Assembly: GCF_021560175.1 (NCBI RefSeq) | Contig: NZ_CP091110.1 | Coordinates: 1,292,001 to 1,356,000 of the forward strand | DNA: 64,000 nucleotides | Origin: Neobacillus drentensis | Lineage (GTDB): Bacteria > Bacillota > Bacilli > Bacillales > Cytobacillaceae | Direction of reading: 5' to 3' | Shown: in pieces, positions 16,045-23,473 of the stretch | Layout of the letters: each line of letters starts with the position of its first letter | Position numbering within the stretch: position 1 is the first letter of the stretch | Notes under the pieces: generated by a model | What the model saw: only the letters and a program-made list of their open reading frames with translations | Database searches by the model: none | Told to the model about the DNA's origin: nothing | Program-made: the position numbers and the translations under genes

Positions 16045-16214
16045 AGGGGTTATATGGTTTGTTAATATAGGTAGTTAGAGTAAGGACTGGAAATGCAGGT
16101 TCCAATCAGAGGATAGCTACTCTAGAAATGATCAATGTTACCATAACCTGATTGGTTCCAATGCATTTCCCTTTATATCTAAGATTGAAGAAGGTAAAAT
16201 TGCCTTCTTTTTTT
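16045..16214 (+). ncRNA. Candidate Fnr-controlled small RNA
   Basis: The interval has its own Fnr-type promoter and ends in an intrinsic terminator (AAGAAGG at 16188-16194 with CCTTCTT at 16203-16209, then T residues). Its core is a long hairpin: GGAAATGCA (16089-16097) pairs with TGCATTTCC (16162-16170), and CCAATCAG (16102-16109) with CTGATTGG (16148-16155), with two extra G-C pairs between. Alternative pairings exist: TAGAGTA (16076-16082) with TACTCTA (16118-16124), and GGTTAT with ATAACC. Only tiny open frames without ribosome binding sites occur. Because ywiC has its own promoter downstream, this looks like a free-standing RNA, though a terminated leader of ywiC is possible. I match it to no known family. 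Confidence 0.6.
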
Positions 16215-16223
16215 CATATTTAA

Positions 16224-16266
16224 TGTGATGATCTTCACTTTATTTTCTGTTCAGCTCTTTTATAGT
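16224..16266 (+). promoter_or_regulatory. Fnr-type operator and promoter for ywiC
   Basis: TGTGATGATCTTCACT (16224-16239) matches the Fnr consensus except at the last base. TATAGT (16261-16266) is a good -10, with the operator centre at -41.5 of a start near 16273. It lies immediately after the terminator of the candidate small RNA. Confidence 0.78.
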
Positions 16267-16295
16267 AAGGCTATCAGGAAAAGGAGTGAGAAAAG

Positions 16296-17024
16296 ATGAA
16301 ATTATTTTTACCCAAACAACATGGTGCATGGGCAATGCTGATCATTCCCTTTTGGCTAGGTGTTATCGAAGGTGGATTTGTTTGGCAGGACGTACCGTTT
16401 TTTATCGGCTGGATTTTCTTATATTTAGCCACGTACCCTATGCTCCTTTTATTTAAAAAGAAAAAAATTCAATTTTATACTAAATGGACGATTATTTATA
16501 TTATACCAGCCTTATTGCTGTTACTGTTTCCGCTGCTCAAAAGACCTTCAATCGTCCTTTTTGGTCTTTTGATGCTGCCGTTCTTTGCAATAAATGCTTA
16601 CTATACATCTAAAAATAAAGATCGTGCATTTATGAACGATTTGAGTGCAATCTTTGCATTTTCCATTGCAGGACTGGCTAGCTGTTACTTAGGCCAGGGT
16701 GCGCTAACCAATCAGATGTTGATTTTTCCTTTTTTAACGTCAGTATTATTTTTTATGGGCTGTACCTTCTATGTAAAAACCATGATTAGAGAGAAGAAAA
16801 GCAATCTATTCAAATGGATTTCATGGGCATATCATCTACTTATAGTGGCTGCATGGTTCTTTAGTGGTTTTTGGATCGTGGCGATTGCTTATATTCCGAG
16901 TTTACTTCGAGCTTATTTCTTTTATGGAAAAAAATTAACGCCGCTCCAAATTGGCGTATATGAGATCGTTAATTCAGCCATTATCTTTATTATTCTTGCC
17001 ATTCAAATTGTCACCCTAAATTAA
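16296..17024 (+). CDS. ywiC: YwiC-like integral membrane protein
   Basis: This 242-residue protein has about seven hydrophobic segments and begins MKLFLPKQHGAWAML, typical of YwiC-like proteins. In B. subtilis ywiC lies in the nitrate respiration region near fnr and narGHJI, but its function is not known. The start follows AAAGGAG. An Fnr-type promoter upstream and an fnr gene downstream support a role in anaerobic life. A bidirectional terminator separates it from the convergent fnr paralogue. Confidence 0.88.
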   Translation: MKLFLPKQHGAWAMLIIPFWLGVIEGGFVWQDVPFFIGWIFLYLATYPMLLLFKKKKIQFYTKWTIIYIIPALLLLLFPLLKRPSIVLFGLLMLPFFAINAYYTSKNKDRAFMNDLSAIFAFSIAGLASCYLGQGALTNQMLIFPFLTSVLFFMGCTFYVKTMIREKKSNLFKWISWAYHLLIVAAWFFSGFWIVAIAYIPSLLRAYFFYGKKLTPLQIGVYEIVNSAIIFIILAIQIVTLN

Positions 17025-17052
17025 AAAAATCGGTCAGTTGACCGATTTTTTT
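17023..17052. terminator. Bidirectional terminator between ywiC and fnr paralogue 2
   Basis: AAAAAATCGGTCA pairs with TGACCGATTTTTT around a minimal loop, with A- and T-runs on both sides. Confidence 0.9.
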
Positions 17053-17059
17053 GTGTTTA

Positions 17060-17752
17060 TTAATCAACCTTACATATCTCAATAGGGCAATTTTCACAAT
17101 CGATTTCTCTTTTTAAATAATCAATATCATGAATGGTAATCGTGCCTTTATCAATTGAAAGGATAGCTGATTTTCTTAAATCACTAAGGAGCCGATTGAC
17201 TACCTCACGGGAGGTACCACAGAAATTTGCTAACTCTTGGTTCGTAAATGGTAATTCTACGAGTATTCCCTGATCTGTTTTCATTCCATAACTATTACTG
17301 ATGCGAATTAGAGTTGAATACAACGCTCCCTTTTTTCCATGGAGGACTAAATCACGAAATTTAGTTTGCGTCTTTCGAAATTGCAGGCTCATCCATTGGA
17401 TAAATTCAAAGGAAAGGGCTAGATCTTGGGATAGCTTTTCTTCTAAGACATCCTTCATAATAACAGCTACTTCACCGCTCTCTACCACTCGAGCACTTAG
17501 TAAATAGCGAGAAGAAGAGGAGAATAAATTTAACTCGCCAATAAAATCTCCTTTAGAGCACATTCTAATGGTTAGTTCACGTCCATCAGGAATGATTTTA
17601 CTGACTTGAAGGATCCCGCTTCGAACTATATACATTTCATCAGCTTGAGAACCTTCCCGAAAAAGAAACGTTCCTTTTTCAATCCTTTTTATATGATGAA
17701 CGGTCTCAAAGAGATGTGATAATATTACCGGCATTTCTTTTACTGACTGCAT
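17060..17752 (-). CDS. fnr: Fnr-family regulator (paralogue 2)
   Basis: This 230-residue protein has the same layout as paralogue 1: cNMP-type barrel, helix-turn-helix with NQELANFCGTSREVVNRLL, and C-terminal C219-X2-C222-X4-C227. KFRDLV again supplies a candidate Asp ligand. The recognition helix begins with the same GTSRE, so both paralogues probably read the same operator. The B. subtilis genome has one Fnr, so the pair is an expansion. Upstream (17753-18027) is AT-rich with no clear operator. Confidence 0.92.
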   Translation of the reverse strand: MQSVKEMPVILSHLFETVHHIKRIEKGTFLFREGSQADEMYIVRSGILQVSKIIPDGRELTIRMCSKGDFIGELNLFSSSSRYLLSARVVESGEVAVIMKDVLEEKLSQDLALSFEFIQWMSLQFRKTQTKFRDLVLHGKKGALYSTLIRISNSYGMKTDQGILVELPFTNQELANFCGTSREVVNRLLSDLRKSAILSIDKGTITIHDIDYLKREIDCENCPIEICKVD

Positions 17753-18027
17753 ACTATAACCACCTTTAAAGGTACATATTGAATTTATTTCCGAAAATGC
17801 AAGTCATGGTTAATAAGATTCCCTAGATAATACTATAATTATATTGTTAACAAAGAATAATTATCAATATCTGTAGAATAAGTTCATACAATCGTCAAAA
17901 ACTTAAGTCAATACGGCATATTACCCAGGAAATATTGTCGACTTATGTTGGATTTGAAAGAATTTCCCTTTAATGCAGATGCAATCTAACGGAGATAATA
18001 AGTTTGTATAGAAAAGGGGGGATTAGA

Positions 18028-18207
18028 GTGGGACAAAATCATCAGTTTAAATCAGGTAAAAAAGCACCCAATAATGGCTATTACATTGAAGTTGGTGATA
18101 CAGGAAGCAATGTAACAAATCCAAAGAAAATTAAACTTAAAGCAGGCGACCCGTTTCCTGAAACATCAAATGATGAACGTGTTTGGACCTATGTTCGCAA
18201 ACCTTAA
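18028..18207 (+). CDS. yjzC: YjzC-like small protein
   Basis: This 59-residue protein starts MGQNHQFKSGKKAPNNGYY (GTG codon) and continues with EVGDTGSNV and FPETSNDERVWTY, matching the YjzC family. The GTG at 18028 was chosen over a TTG eight codons upstream because AAAGGGGGG lies between them at correct spacing. In B. subtilis yjzC precedes yjzD and yjaU; here clpB is inserted after it. No function is known. Confidence 0.85.
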   Translation: MGQNHQFKSGKKAPNNGYYIEVGDTGSNVTNPKKIKLKAGDPFPETSNDERVWTYVRKP

Positions 18208-18217
18208 TTCGTTTAGC

Positions 18218-18243
18218 AAAAGTCATCTTTTTAGATGGCTTTT
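18218..18243 (+). terminator. Intrinsic terminator of yjzC
   Basis: AAAAG-CATCT pairs with AGATG-CTTTT with a T·G contact, followed by TTTCTT. Confidence 0.65.
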
Positions 18244-18256
18244 CTTCTTGTGTTAT

Positions 18257-18313
18257 TTTACTTATTGTGTTGAATTTCTTATAATAGAAATAAATAGGTC
18301 AAAAAAGGTCAAA
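18257..18313 (+). promoter_or_regulatory. clpB promoter with CtsR operator
   Basis: GGTCAAAAAAGGTCAAA (18297-18313) is an exact match to the CtsR heptad repeat GGTCAAA-NAN-GGTCAAA. It lies just after a sigma-A-type promoter (TTTACT at 18257, TATAAT at 18280, 17-bp spacer) and so would overlap the transcription start. CtsR represses class III heat-shock genes. Confidence 0.9.
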
Positions 18314-18327
18314 AGGAGTGAGAAACG

Positions 18328-20928
18328 GTGGATTTAAACCGAATGACGGAACGCTTACAAACAGGAATCATGGAAGCGCAAAGCTTAGCCATCAAAGAAA
18401 ATCATCAAGAAATTGATGAACTGCATCTGTTTCTTTCGCTAATGGATCAGGAAGACAGTCTAATCGCATCTATATTCGAAAAAGCCGGCTTAACGGCTGA
18501 AAAGGTAAAAAAATCATTATTAGGAGAATTGGCAAAAAAACCACAGGTAACCGGGAGCGGTGTCGAGCAGGGTAAGCTTTATATTACCGCAAAACTCCAA
18601 AAGTTACTGGTAAGTGCGGAAGAGTTTGCAGCTAAATTTTCGGATGAATATATTTCTGTTGAACACTTCTTGTTGGCTGCTGTTTATGCAAATGATTCAC
18701 ATATGAAAAAAATCATTCAAACATACGGTCTAACACCGGAAATGATTTTAAACGCAATAAAGGAAATAAGGGGGAACCAAAGAGTGACATCACAAAATCC
18801 AGAAGCAGGATATGATGCTCTTAAAAAGTATGGACGAGACCTTGTAGCCGAAGCAACAAGCGGTAAAATTGATCCGGTCATCGGCAGAGACGCTGAAATT
18901 CGTAATGTGATTCGAATTTTATCACGTAAAACAAAGAATAATCCTGTCTTAATCGGTGAACCAGGAGTTGGGAAAACAGCAATTGTTGAGGGACTTGCTC
19001 AGAGAATTGTGAGAAAAGATGTTCCGGAAGGACTTAAAGATAAAACCATTTTTTCATTAGATATGAGTGCATTAATTGCCGGAGCAAAATTTCGCGGTGA
19101 ATTTGAGGAACGGCTTAAAGCGGTCTTAAATGAAATTAAAAAAAGTGAAGGACGTATTTTATTATTTATCGATGAAATCCATACCATTGTCGGAGCAGGT
19201 AAAACGGAAGGGGCAATGGATGCTGGAAATATGTTGAAGCCGATGCTTGCTAGAGGAGAACTGCATTGTATTGGGGCAACCACACTTGATGAGCATCGGA
19301 AGTATATTGAGAAAGATCCCGCGCTTGAACGGCGTTTTCAACAAGTACTGGTTCAAGAACCAAATGTAGAAGATACCATCTCGATATTAAGGGGCCTTAA
19401 GGAGCGCTTTGAGGTTCATCACGGGGTCAAGATTCACGATCATGCCTTAGTGGCAGCGGCCACATTGTCAGACCGCTATATAACAGATCGCTTTTTACCT
19501 GATAAGGCAATCGACCTTATCGATGAAGCCTGTGCCATGATTCGTACGGAAATTGATTCCATGCCAACAGAACTGGATGAAGTGACACGCAGGGTTATGC
19601 AGCTGGAAATTGAAGAGGCTGCACTTCGGAAAGAAAGTGATGAAGGCAGTAAATTAAGACTCGAATCCTTATTAAAGGAACTAGCAGATTTAAAAGAACA
19701 AGCGAATACCATGAAGGCAAAATGGATGCAGGAGAAACAAAGTATTCAAAACGTACAGGAGAAAAGGGAGCAGCTTGAAAAACTCCGCCGTGAACTCCAG
19801 CAATCAGAAGATCGTTATGATTTAAATCGAGCGGCCGAATTAAGGCATGGACAAATTCCTTTAGTGGAAAAAGAACTTAAAGATTTGGAGGAAAAAGCAG
19901 CAACAGATGAGCGGCTGCTTCGAGAAGAAGTAACTGGAGAAGAGATATCCAATATCGTGTCAAGATGGACAGGCATACCACTTTCCAAACTAGTTGAAGG
20001 AGAAAGAGAAAAGCTGCTTAAATTAGAATCGATCCTCCATGAACGAGTGATTGGTCAGAATGAAGCGGTTAATCTAGTAACGGATGCCGTCCTTAGAGCA
20101 AGAGCTGGTATTAAGGACCCAAATCGTCCTATTGGATCATTTTTATTTTTAGGACCGACCGGTGTAGGGAAAACAGAATTAGCAAAGGCACTGGCGGAGT
20201 CCTTATTTGACAGTGAAGAGCATATGATAAGGATAGATATGTCTGAATACATGGAAAAGCATGCAGTTTCACGTTTAATTGGGGCGCCTCCGGGATATGT
20301 AGGATATGAAGAAGGAGGCCAGTTGACTGAAGCGATTAGAAGAAGACCATACTCGGTTATTCTAATGGATGAAATTGAAAAAGCCCATCCTGAAGTTTTT
20401 AATATTCTCCTTCAGGCTCTTGATGACGGACGAATTACGGATTCGCAAGGCCGAGTGGTTGATTTTAAAAACACCGTCATTATTATGACTTCCAATATTG
20501 GGTCCCACTTCCTGCTCGATAGAAGTGAAAGTGAGATTGAAATAGCGGATGAAACAAGAGCGAAGGTCATGAGTCAGTTAAGGTCTCATTTCCGGCCGGA
20601 ATTCTTAAATCGTATAGATGAGACGATCCTGTTTAAACCTTTATCATTAGAGGAGATAAAGGATATTGTCGGTAAAATGCTGAACGATTTGCAAAATCGA
20701 TTAAAACAGCAGCAAATTAATATTACGATCAGTGAAGATGCGAAGGAGTTCATTGCTGTTAATGGATTCGATCCTATTTATGGAGCGAGACCTTTAAAAC
20801 GCTATATTCAAAGGAATATTGAAACAAAGCTGGCTCGTGAAATCATTGCCGGCAGGGTGCACGAGCAGTCAACCGTAGGAATAACCATCCAAGATGGCGA
20901 TGTATTAATAAACGTGCAAAAAAAGTAG
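18328..20928 (+). CDS. clpB: ATP-dependent disaggregase ClpB
   Basis: This 866-residue Hsp100 protein has the N-domain (1-145), first AAA module with Walker A GEPGVGKT (210-217) and FIDEIHT, a coiled-coil M-domain (about 410-525, rich in Glu, Lys and Leu), and a second AAA module with GPTGVGKT (about 609-616). The long M-domain separates ClpB from ClpC and ClpE. It rescues aggregated proteins with DnaK. The GTG start follows AAAAGGAG. B. subtilis 168 lacks ClpB, so this gene is an addition to the otherwise conserved order. CtsR control is explicit in the sequence. Confidence 0.97.
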   Translation: MDLNRMTERLQTGIMEAQSLAIKENHQEIDELHLFLSLMDQEDSLIASIFEKAGLTAEKVKKSLLGELAKKPQVTGSGVEQGKLYITAKLQKLLVSAEEFAAKFSDEYISVEHFLLAAVYANDSHMKKIIQTYGLTPEMILNAIKEIRGNQRVTSQNPEAGYDALKKYGRDLVAEATSGKIDPVIGRDAEIRNVIRILSRKTKNNPVLIGEPGVGKTAIVEGLAQRIVRKDVPEGLKDKTIFSLDMSALIAGAKFRGEFEERLKAVLNEIKKSEGRILLFIDEIHTIVGAGKTEGAMDAGNMLKPMLARGELHCIGATTLDEHRKYIEKDPALERRFQQVLVQEPNVEDTISILRGLKERFEVHHGVKIHDHALVAAATLSDRYITDRFLPDKAIDLIDEACAMIRTEIDSMPTELDEVTRRVMQLEIEEAALRKESDEGSKLRLESLLKELADLKEQANTMKAKWMQEKQSIQNVQEKREQLEKLRRELQQSEDRYDLNRAAELRHGQIPLVEKELKDLEEKAATDERLLREEVTGEEISNIVSRWTGIPLSKLVEGEREKLLKLESILHERVIGQNEAVNLVTDAVLRARAGIKDPNRPIGSFLFLGPTGVGKTELAKALAESLFDSEEHMIRIDMSEYMEKHAVSRLIGAPPGYVGYEEGGQLTEAIRRRPYSVILMDEIEKAHPEVFNILLQALDDGRITDSQGRVVDFKNTVIIMTSNIGSHFLLDRSESEIEIADETRAKVMSQLRSHFRPEFLNRIDETILFKPLSLEEIKDIVGKMLNDLQNRLKQQQINITISEDAKEFIAVNGFDPIYGARPLKRYIQRNIETKLAREIIAGRVHEQSTVGITIQDGDVLINVQKK

Positions 20929-20937
20929 TCAAAACAG

Positions 20938-20973
20938 AAAAAAGGTCCTCCAGTCAGCGTGGAAGACCTTTTT
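20938..20973 (+). terminator. Intrinsic terminator of clpB
   Basis: AAAGGTC (20941-20947) pairs with GACCTTT (20965-20971); an A-run precedes and a T-run follows. Confidence 0.8.
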
Positions 20974-20998
20974 CTCTAGATAAAACAATATAAAAATC

Positions 20999-21036
20999 CA
21001 GCTTCAAGTACTTCGCTAAACAGGCTTACGCTTTTC
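20999..21036. repeat. Remnant of the GC-rich dispersed repeat
   Basis: CAGCTTCAAGTACTTCGCTA and GGCTTACGCTTTTCG resemble the end modules of the larger repeat copies. The element touches the 3' end of the yjzD gene. Confidence 0.5.
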
Positions 21037-21038
21037 GT

Positions 21039-21224
21039 TTAATGCTTTTCAACAGGTTCATTTGGAATCACTGCAGCAGCAATAAGAATTAATATTGTTA
21101 CCCCAACAGCAACAATTGAACCTTGAGCAAAATTATATTCTGCGCCGGCTGTCATTGAACTAACAACATATGTAAGCATTTGCACTAAAAGGAAAGACCA
21201 GAAAAAAGTCCAAAATATACGCAC
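21039..21224 (-). CDS. yjzD: YjzD-like membrane protein (DUF2929)
   Basis: This 61-residue protein has two transmembrane segments (about 3-22 and 34-53) separated by a short loop, matching the DUF2929/YjzD family. An AGGTGAAA site precedes the ATG. Its place next to yjaU is as in B. subtilis. Function unknown. Confidence 0.85.
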   Translation of the reverse strand: MRIFWTFFWSFLLVQMLTYVVSSMTAGAEYNFAQGSIVAVGVTILILIAAAVIPNEPVEKH

Positions 21225-21406
21225 TGAGTTTCACCTCTTACTTATTTTACATTAATTTAAATACTACCATACATTGAAGAAAAAATATATAAAAAAACAA
21301 TTTTCTGATTATGTTCCCAAGTTCGTTTAAAATAGGCAAACTCCCTTTCAACTATTGTGAAACGGCATACAATACCATGAGGAAATATGTAAAAGGAGAT
21401 TTAGCG

Positions 21407-22129
21407 ATGGAGAATCGTAATTTTCAGATGGATACCCAATGGAATATCATTCATTACCCCGAAAAGCCTAAAGGATTTGGGATCTTAATTATTGGAGATG
21501 AAAGGCATTTTGTTGATGAGAGCAAGTGCTTTTGGACGCAAAACGAAGGAAAGCTGGCTATTATTAATGAATTAAAAGATGCCGGGTACACCATTTTTTC
21601 CTCAAATCTTTATGGGCGTAACTGGGGTAGCGAAGATGCTGTCGAACTTGCTCAAAGGTTATATCAGCATGTCATTAGAAGTGAAATCCTTAATAATAAA
21701 ATTCATATTTTGGCAGAAGGGATGGGTGCATTAGCAGCCATAAAACTTTTGGAAAAAATGAAGGGATCGGTTCGATCCTTAGTCCTGCTTAATCCCATTC
21801 TTTCATTGAAAAATCACCTTGAACAAGAAAAAGAGCACAAGTTCTTTTACAAAAAATTAATGAGGGAATTAACGGCTGCACATCAAACCGACCAATCTAC
21901 CCTCGAAAATGAAATATTCAAGATGGATGAAGTGATTAATCTTGATTATGAATGTCCAATCACGATTATTCAAGTGTTGTCAGGTGGGAAAGCGTACACC
22001 CAATCAAAGCTTTATCAAAAAATTATTAATACCCCTAAAATAAACCCAATCTTTATCCTTCCTGAAAAAAAACCTCAGCTTGGAACCATGTTAATCAAGT
22101 TTTTTAACAGTCATGAAAAAGTACTTTAA
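21407..22129 (+). CDS. yjaU: Alpha/beta-hydrolase-like protein lacking the nucleophile (YjaU-like)
   Basis: This 240-residue protein has an alpha/beta-hydrolase-like pattern: beta strand GFGILIIGDE, then VHxHILAEGMGALAA-type elbow, and late strands ITIIQVLSGG and PIFILPE. At the nucleophile elbow, where active enzymes read G-x-S-x-G, this protein reads A103-E-G105-M-G107, so the Ser is Gly. It is probably not a serine hydrolase. B. subtilis YjaU in this position is shorter. The start at 21407 follows AAAAGGAG; a longer in-frame start is unsupported. Role unknown; a long hairpin separates it from yjaV. Confidence 0.72.
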   Translation: MENRNFQMDTQWNIIHYPEKPKGFGILIIGDERHFVDESKCFWTQNEGKLAIINELKDAGYTIFSSNLYGRNWGSEDAVELAQRLYQHVIRSEILNNKIHILAEGMGALAAIKLLEKMKGSVRSLVLLNPILSLKNHLEQEKEHKFFYKKLMRELTAAHQTDQSTLENEIFKMDEVINLDYECPITIIQVLSGGKAYTQSKLYQKIINTPKINPIFILPEKKPQLGTMLIKFFNSHEKVL

Positions 22130-22136
22130 TGATAAC

Positions 22137-22201
22137 CCTCCCCAAAATGAAATAATTCCTAGTAAAATCGCATAGGATTCATTAAAGTTATTTTGGGGAG
22201 G
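22137..22201 (+). promoter_or_regulatory. Hairpin covering the yjaV ribosome binding site
   Basis: CCTCCCCAAAAT (22137-22148) is perfectly complementary to ATTTTGGGGAGG (22190-22201), the latter containing the GGGGAGG ribosome binding site 8 nt before the yjaV ATG at 22210. An inner CCTA/TAGG pair extends the fold. It may block translation of yjaV on the yjaU-yjaV transcript. No T-run follows, so it is not a typical terminator. Confidence 0.7.
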
Positions 22202-22209
22202 AAGAGGTA

Positions 22210-23031
22210 ATGGACAAGGCCATGATTTTTGGCATTTATGATTTTGTTAGTTTTCAAATGGGGCGTGCCCTCTTAAATATGGGGTTAGAGGTTATTGGAA
22301 TTCATATCAATGAAAACAACCATACTCCCTACCTTGAGGAGAAAAGGCTGGAAGTGGGCAGGAATGCAAACTTTAGAGAAATTTTACTATCAGAATTGGA
22401 TACATGCAGAGAAGTTGACACCACTGAAACAACGTTAATCCTTTCACTATATGATCTATATATGTTGAGGGAAGAGACCATTTTTCAAAAACAAACGGTT
22501 ACTAAATTACAACAATTTATTGAAGGGAATAAAAGTGTGACAGATATCGTATTCCTTCTACCAATCCAATTATTAGTACCTGATGGGGCAAATAGCCTGC
22601 GGACTGTAATCAATGAAGTCGTTGCCTGGGGGAAAAATAATCAGTTTTATTATTTACCGGCCATTTATGGTCCTTGGCAGCCATCCACCTATACATTCCA
22701 ACAGGCCCTCCTTGCAAACATGGATGATAGCGAAATCAGGGTAAATAAACGTGAATGGACCGGAGATATCCTATATGTGGATGATGCAGTAGAGGCTATT
22801 CTGGTTTCAAATGAAAATTTAGCGGTTGAGGATAATAGGCACTTTTTGATTGAAAGCGGCCTAGAGAATTATTGGGTTCAATGTGCAGCACAACTGAAAT
22901 TAGAAACCAAAGAAATTTATCTCAAAAAATTAGATATAAATCAAACAATCAGTCGAGTGACAGTAAAAAAGGTAACTCCATTCAGCGAGTCATTTGAAAA
23001 ACAAATAGAAATGACGAGGCGTTTAATCTAA
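22210..23031 (+). CDS. yjaV: Degenerate NAD-dependent epimerase-like protein (YjaV-like)
   Basis: This 273-residue protein looks like an extended SDR (sugar epimerase fold): PAIYGPWQP near 155 corresponds to the YGPxQ motif and DILYVDDAVEAIL near 190 to the YVDDV motif. The N-terminal cofactor motif GxxGxxG is replaced by GIYDFVSFQMGRAL, and the usual catalytic YxxxK is not evident, so activity is doubtful. Position corresponds to yjaV in B. subtilis. Translation may be controlled by the hairpin over its ribosome binding site. In B. subtilis med follows; no med homologue is seen here. Confidence 0.72.
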   Translation: MDKAMIFGIYDFVSFQMGRALLNMGLEVIGIHINENNHTPYLEEKRLEVGRNANFREILLSELDTCREVDTTETTLILSLYDLYMLREETIFQKQTVTKLQQFIEGNKSVTDIVFLLPIQLLVPDGANSLRTVINEVVAWGKNNQFYYLPAIYGPWQPSTYTFQQALLANMDDSEIRVNKREWTGDILYVDDAVEAILVSNENLAVEDNRHFLIESGLENYWVQCAAQLKLETKEIYLKKLDINQTISRVTVKKVTPFSESFEKQIEMTRRLI

Positions 23032-23131
23032 ATGTATTAAATTGGTGAATTTTAAACAATAATTCCTAACTAGGGGATGGAGGACTTTTCAATTACTTAA
23101 TCAAGGGTTAAAATAAAAAAAAACGTTTTTT

Positions 23132-23204
23132 CCATTTGGAGTGGTTGCAGCACATATGTCCAATACTAAATAGGAAGGTGTTTAACCACTCAAAGAAAAT
23201 GGGA
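23132..23204 (+). promoter_or_regulatory. Structured leader upstream of comZ
   Basis: CCATTT and GAGTGGTT (23133-23146) are complementary to AACCACTC (23184-23191) and AAATGG (to about 23204), forming a two-part stem about 38 nt before the comZ start. It fills the place where med stands in B. subtilis. Function is not deducible. Confidence 0.45.
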
Positions 23205-23241
23205 GAATAGCCTAATTAATTTTATAAAAGGAGTACATAAC

Positions 23242-23442
23242 GTGAACAATCAAGACAATACACTACAATTTATGCAGATTGCAATGAAACACTTACCGGA
23301 GGCAAAAGAGCAATTAGACCAAGCAGGGGTTGAACTAACGATGGATCTTATTCAGCCCTTTATGAATTTATTTACTAAAGTAATGCAGGAAGCCTATGAA
23401 CTTGGTAAAGAAGATGCTCTTAAGGAAAGTCTAAGTAAATAA
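23242..23442 (+). CDS. comZ: ComZ, late competence regulator
   Basis: This 66-residue protein matches ComZ, a small helical protein that lowers expression of the comG late competence operon in B. subtilis. QFMQIAMKHLPEAKEQLDQA and the later VMQEAYELGKEDALK are family-like. The GTG start follows AAAAGGAG. A strong bidirectional terminator overlaps its stop. The usual upstream partner med is missing. Confidence 0.88.
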   Translation: MNNQDNTLQFMQIAMKHLPEAKEQLDQAGVELTMDLIQPFMNLFTKVMQEAYELGKEDALKESLSK

Positions 23443-23473
23443 GCTGCCAGTTGTTGGCAGCTTATTTTTTTTT
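23441..23473. terminator. Bidirectional terminator between comZ and the yjzB-like gene
   Basis: AAGCTGCCA pairs perfectly with TGGCAGCTT, followed by a long T-run on the plus strand. It overlaps the stop codons of both convergent genes. Confidence 0.88.

Noticed and set aside
16045..16214. Molybdenum cofactor (Moco) riboswitch
   Set aside because: It lies after moeA-mobB rather than before a cofactor or transporter gene, and the sequence does not resemble what I recall of the Moco motif.
17855..17875. Fur-box-like sequence upstream of fnr paralogue 2
   Set aside because: Only one half (TGATAAT on the minus strand) matches; the other half is unrelated AT-rich sequence.
21356..21371. TGTGA half-site upstream of yjaU as another Fnr operator
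   Set aside because: The second half-site is poor and no -10 hexamer lies at the distance shared by the other seven sites.
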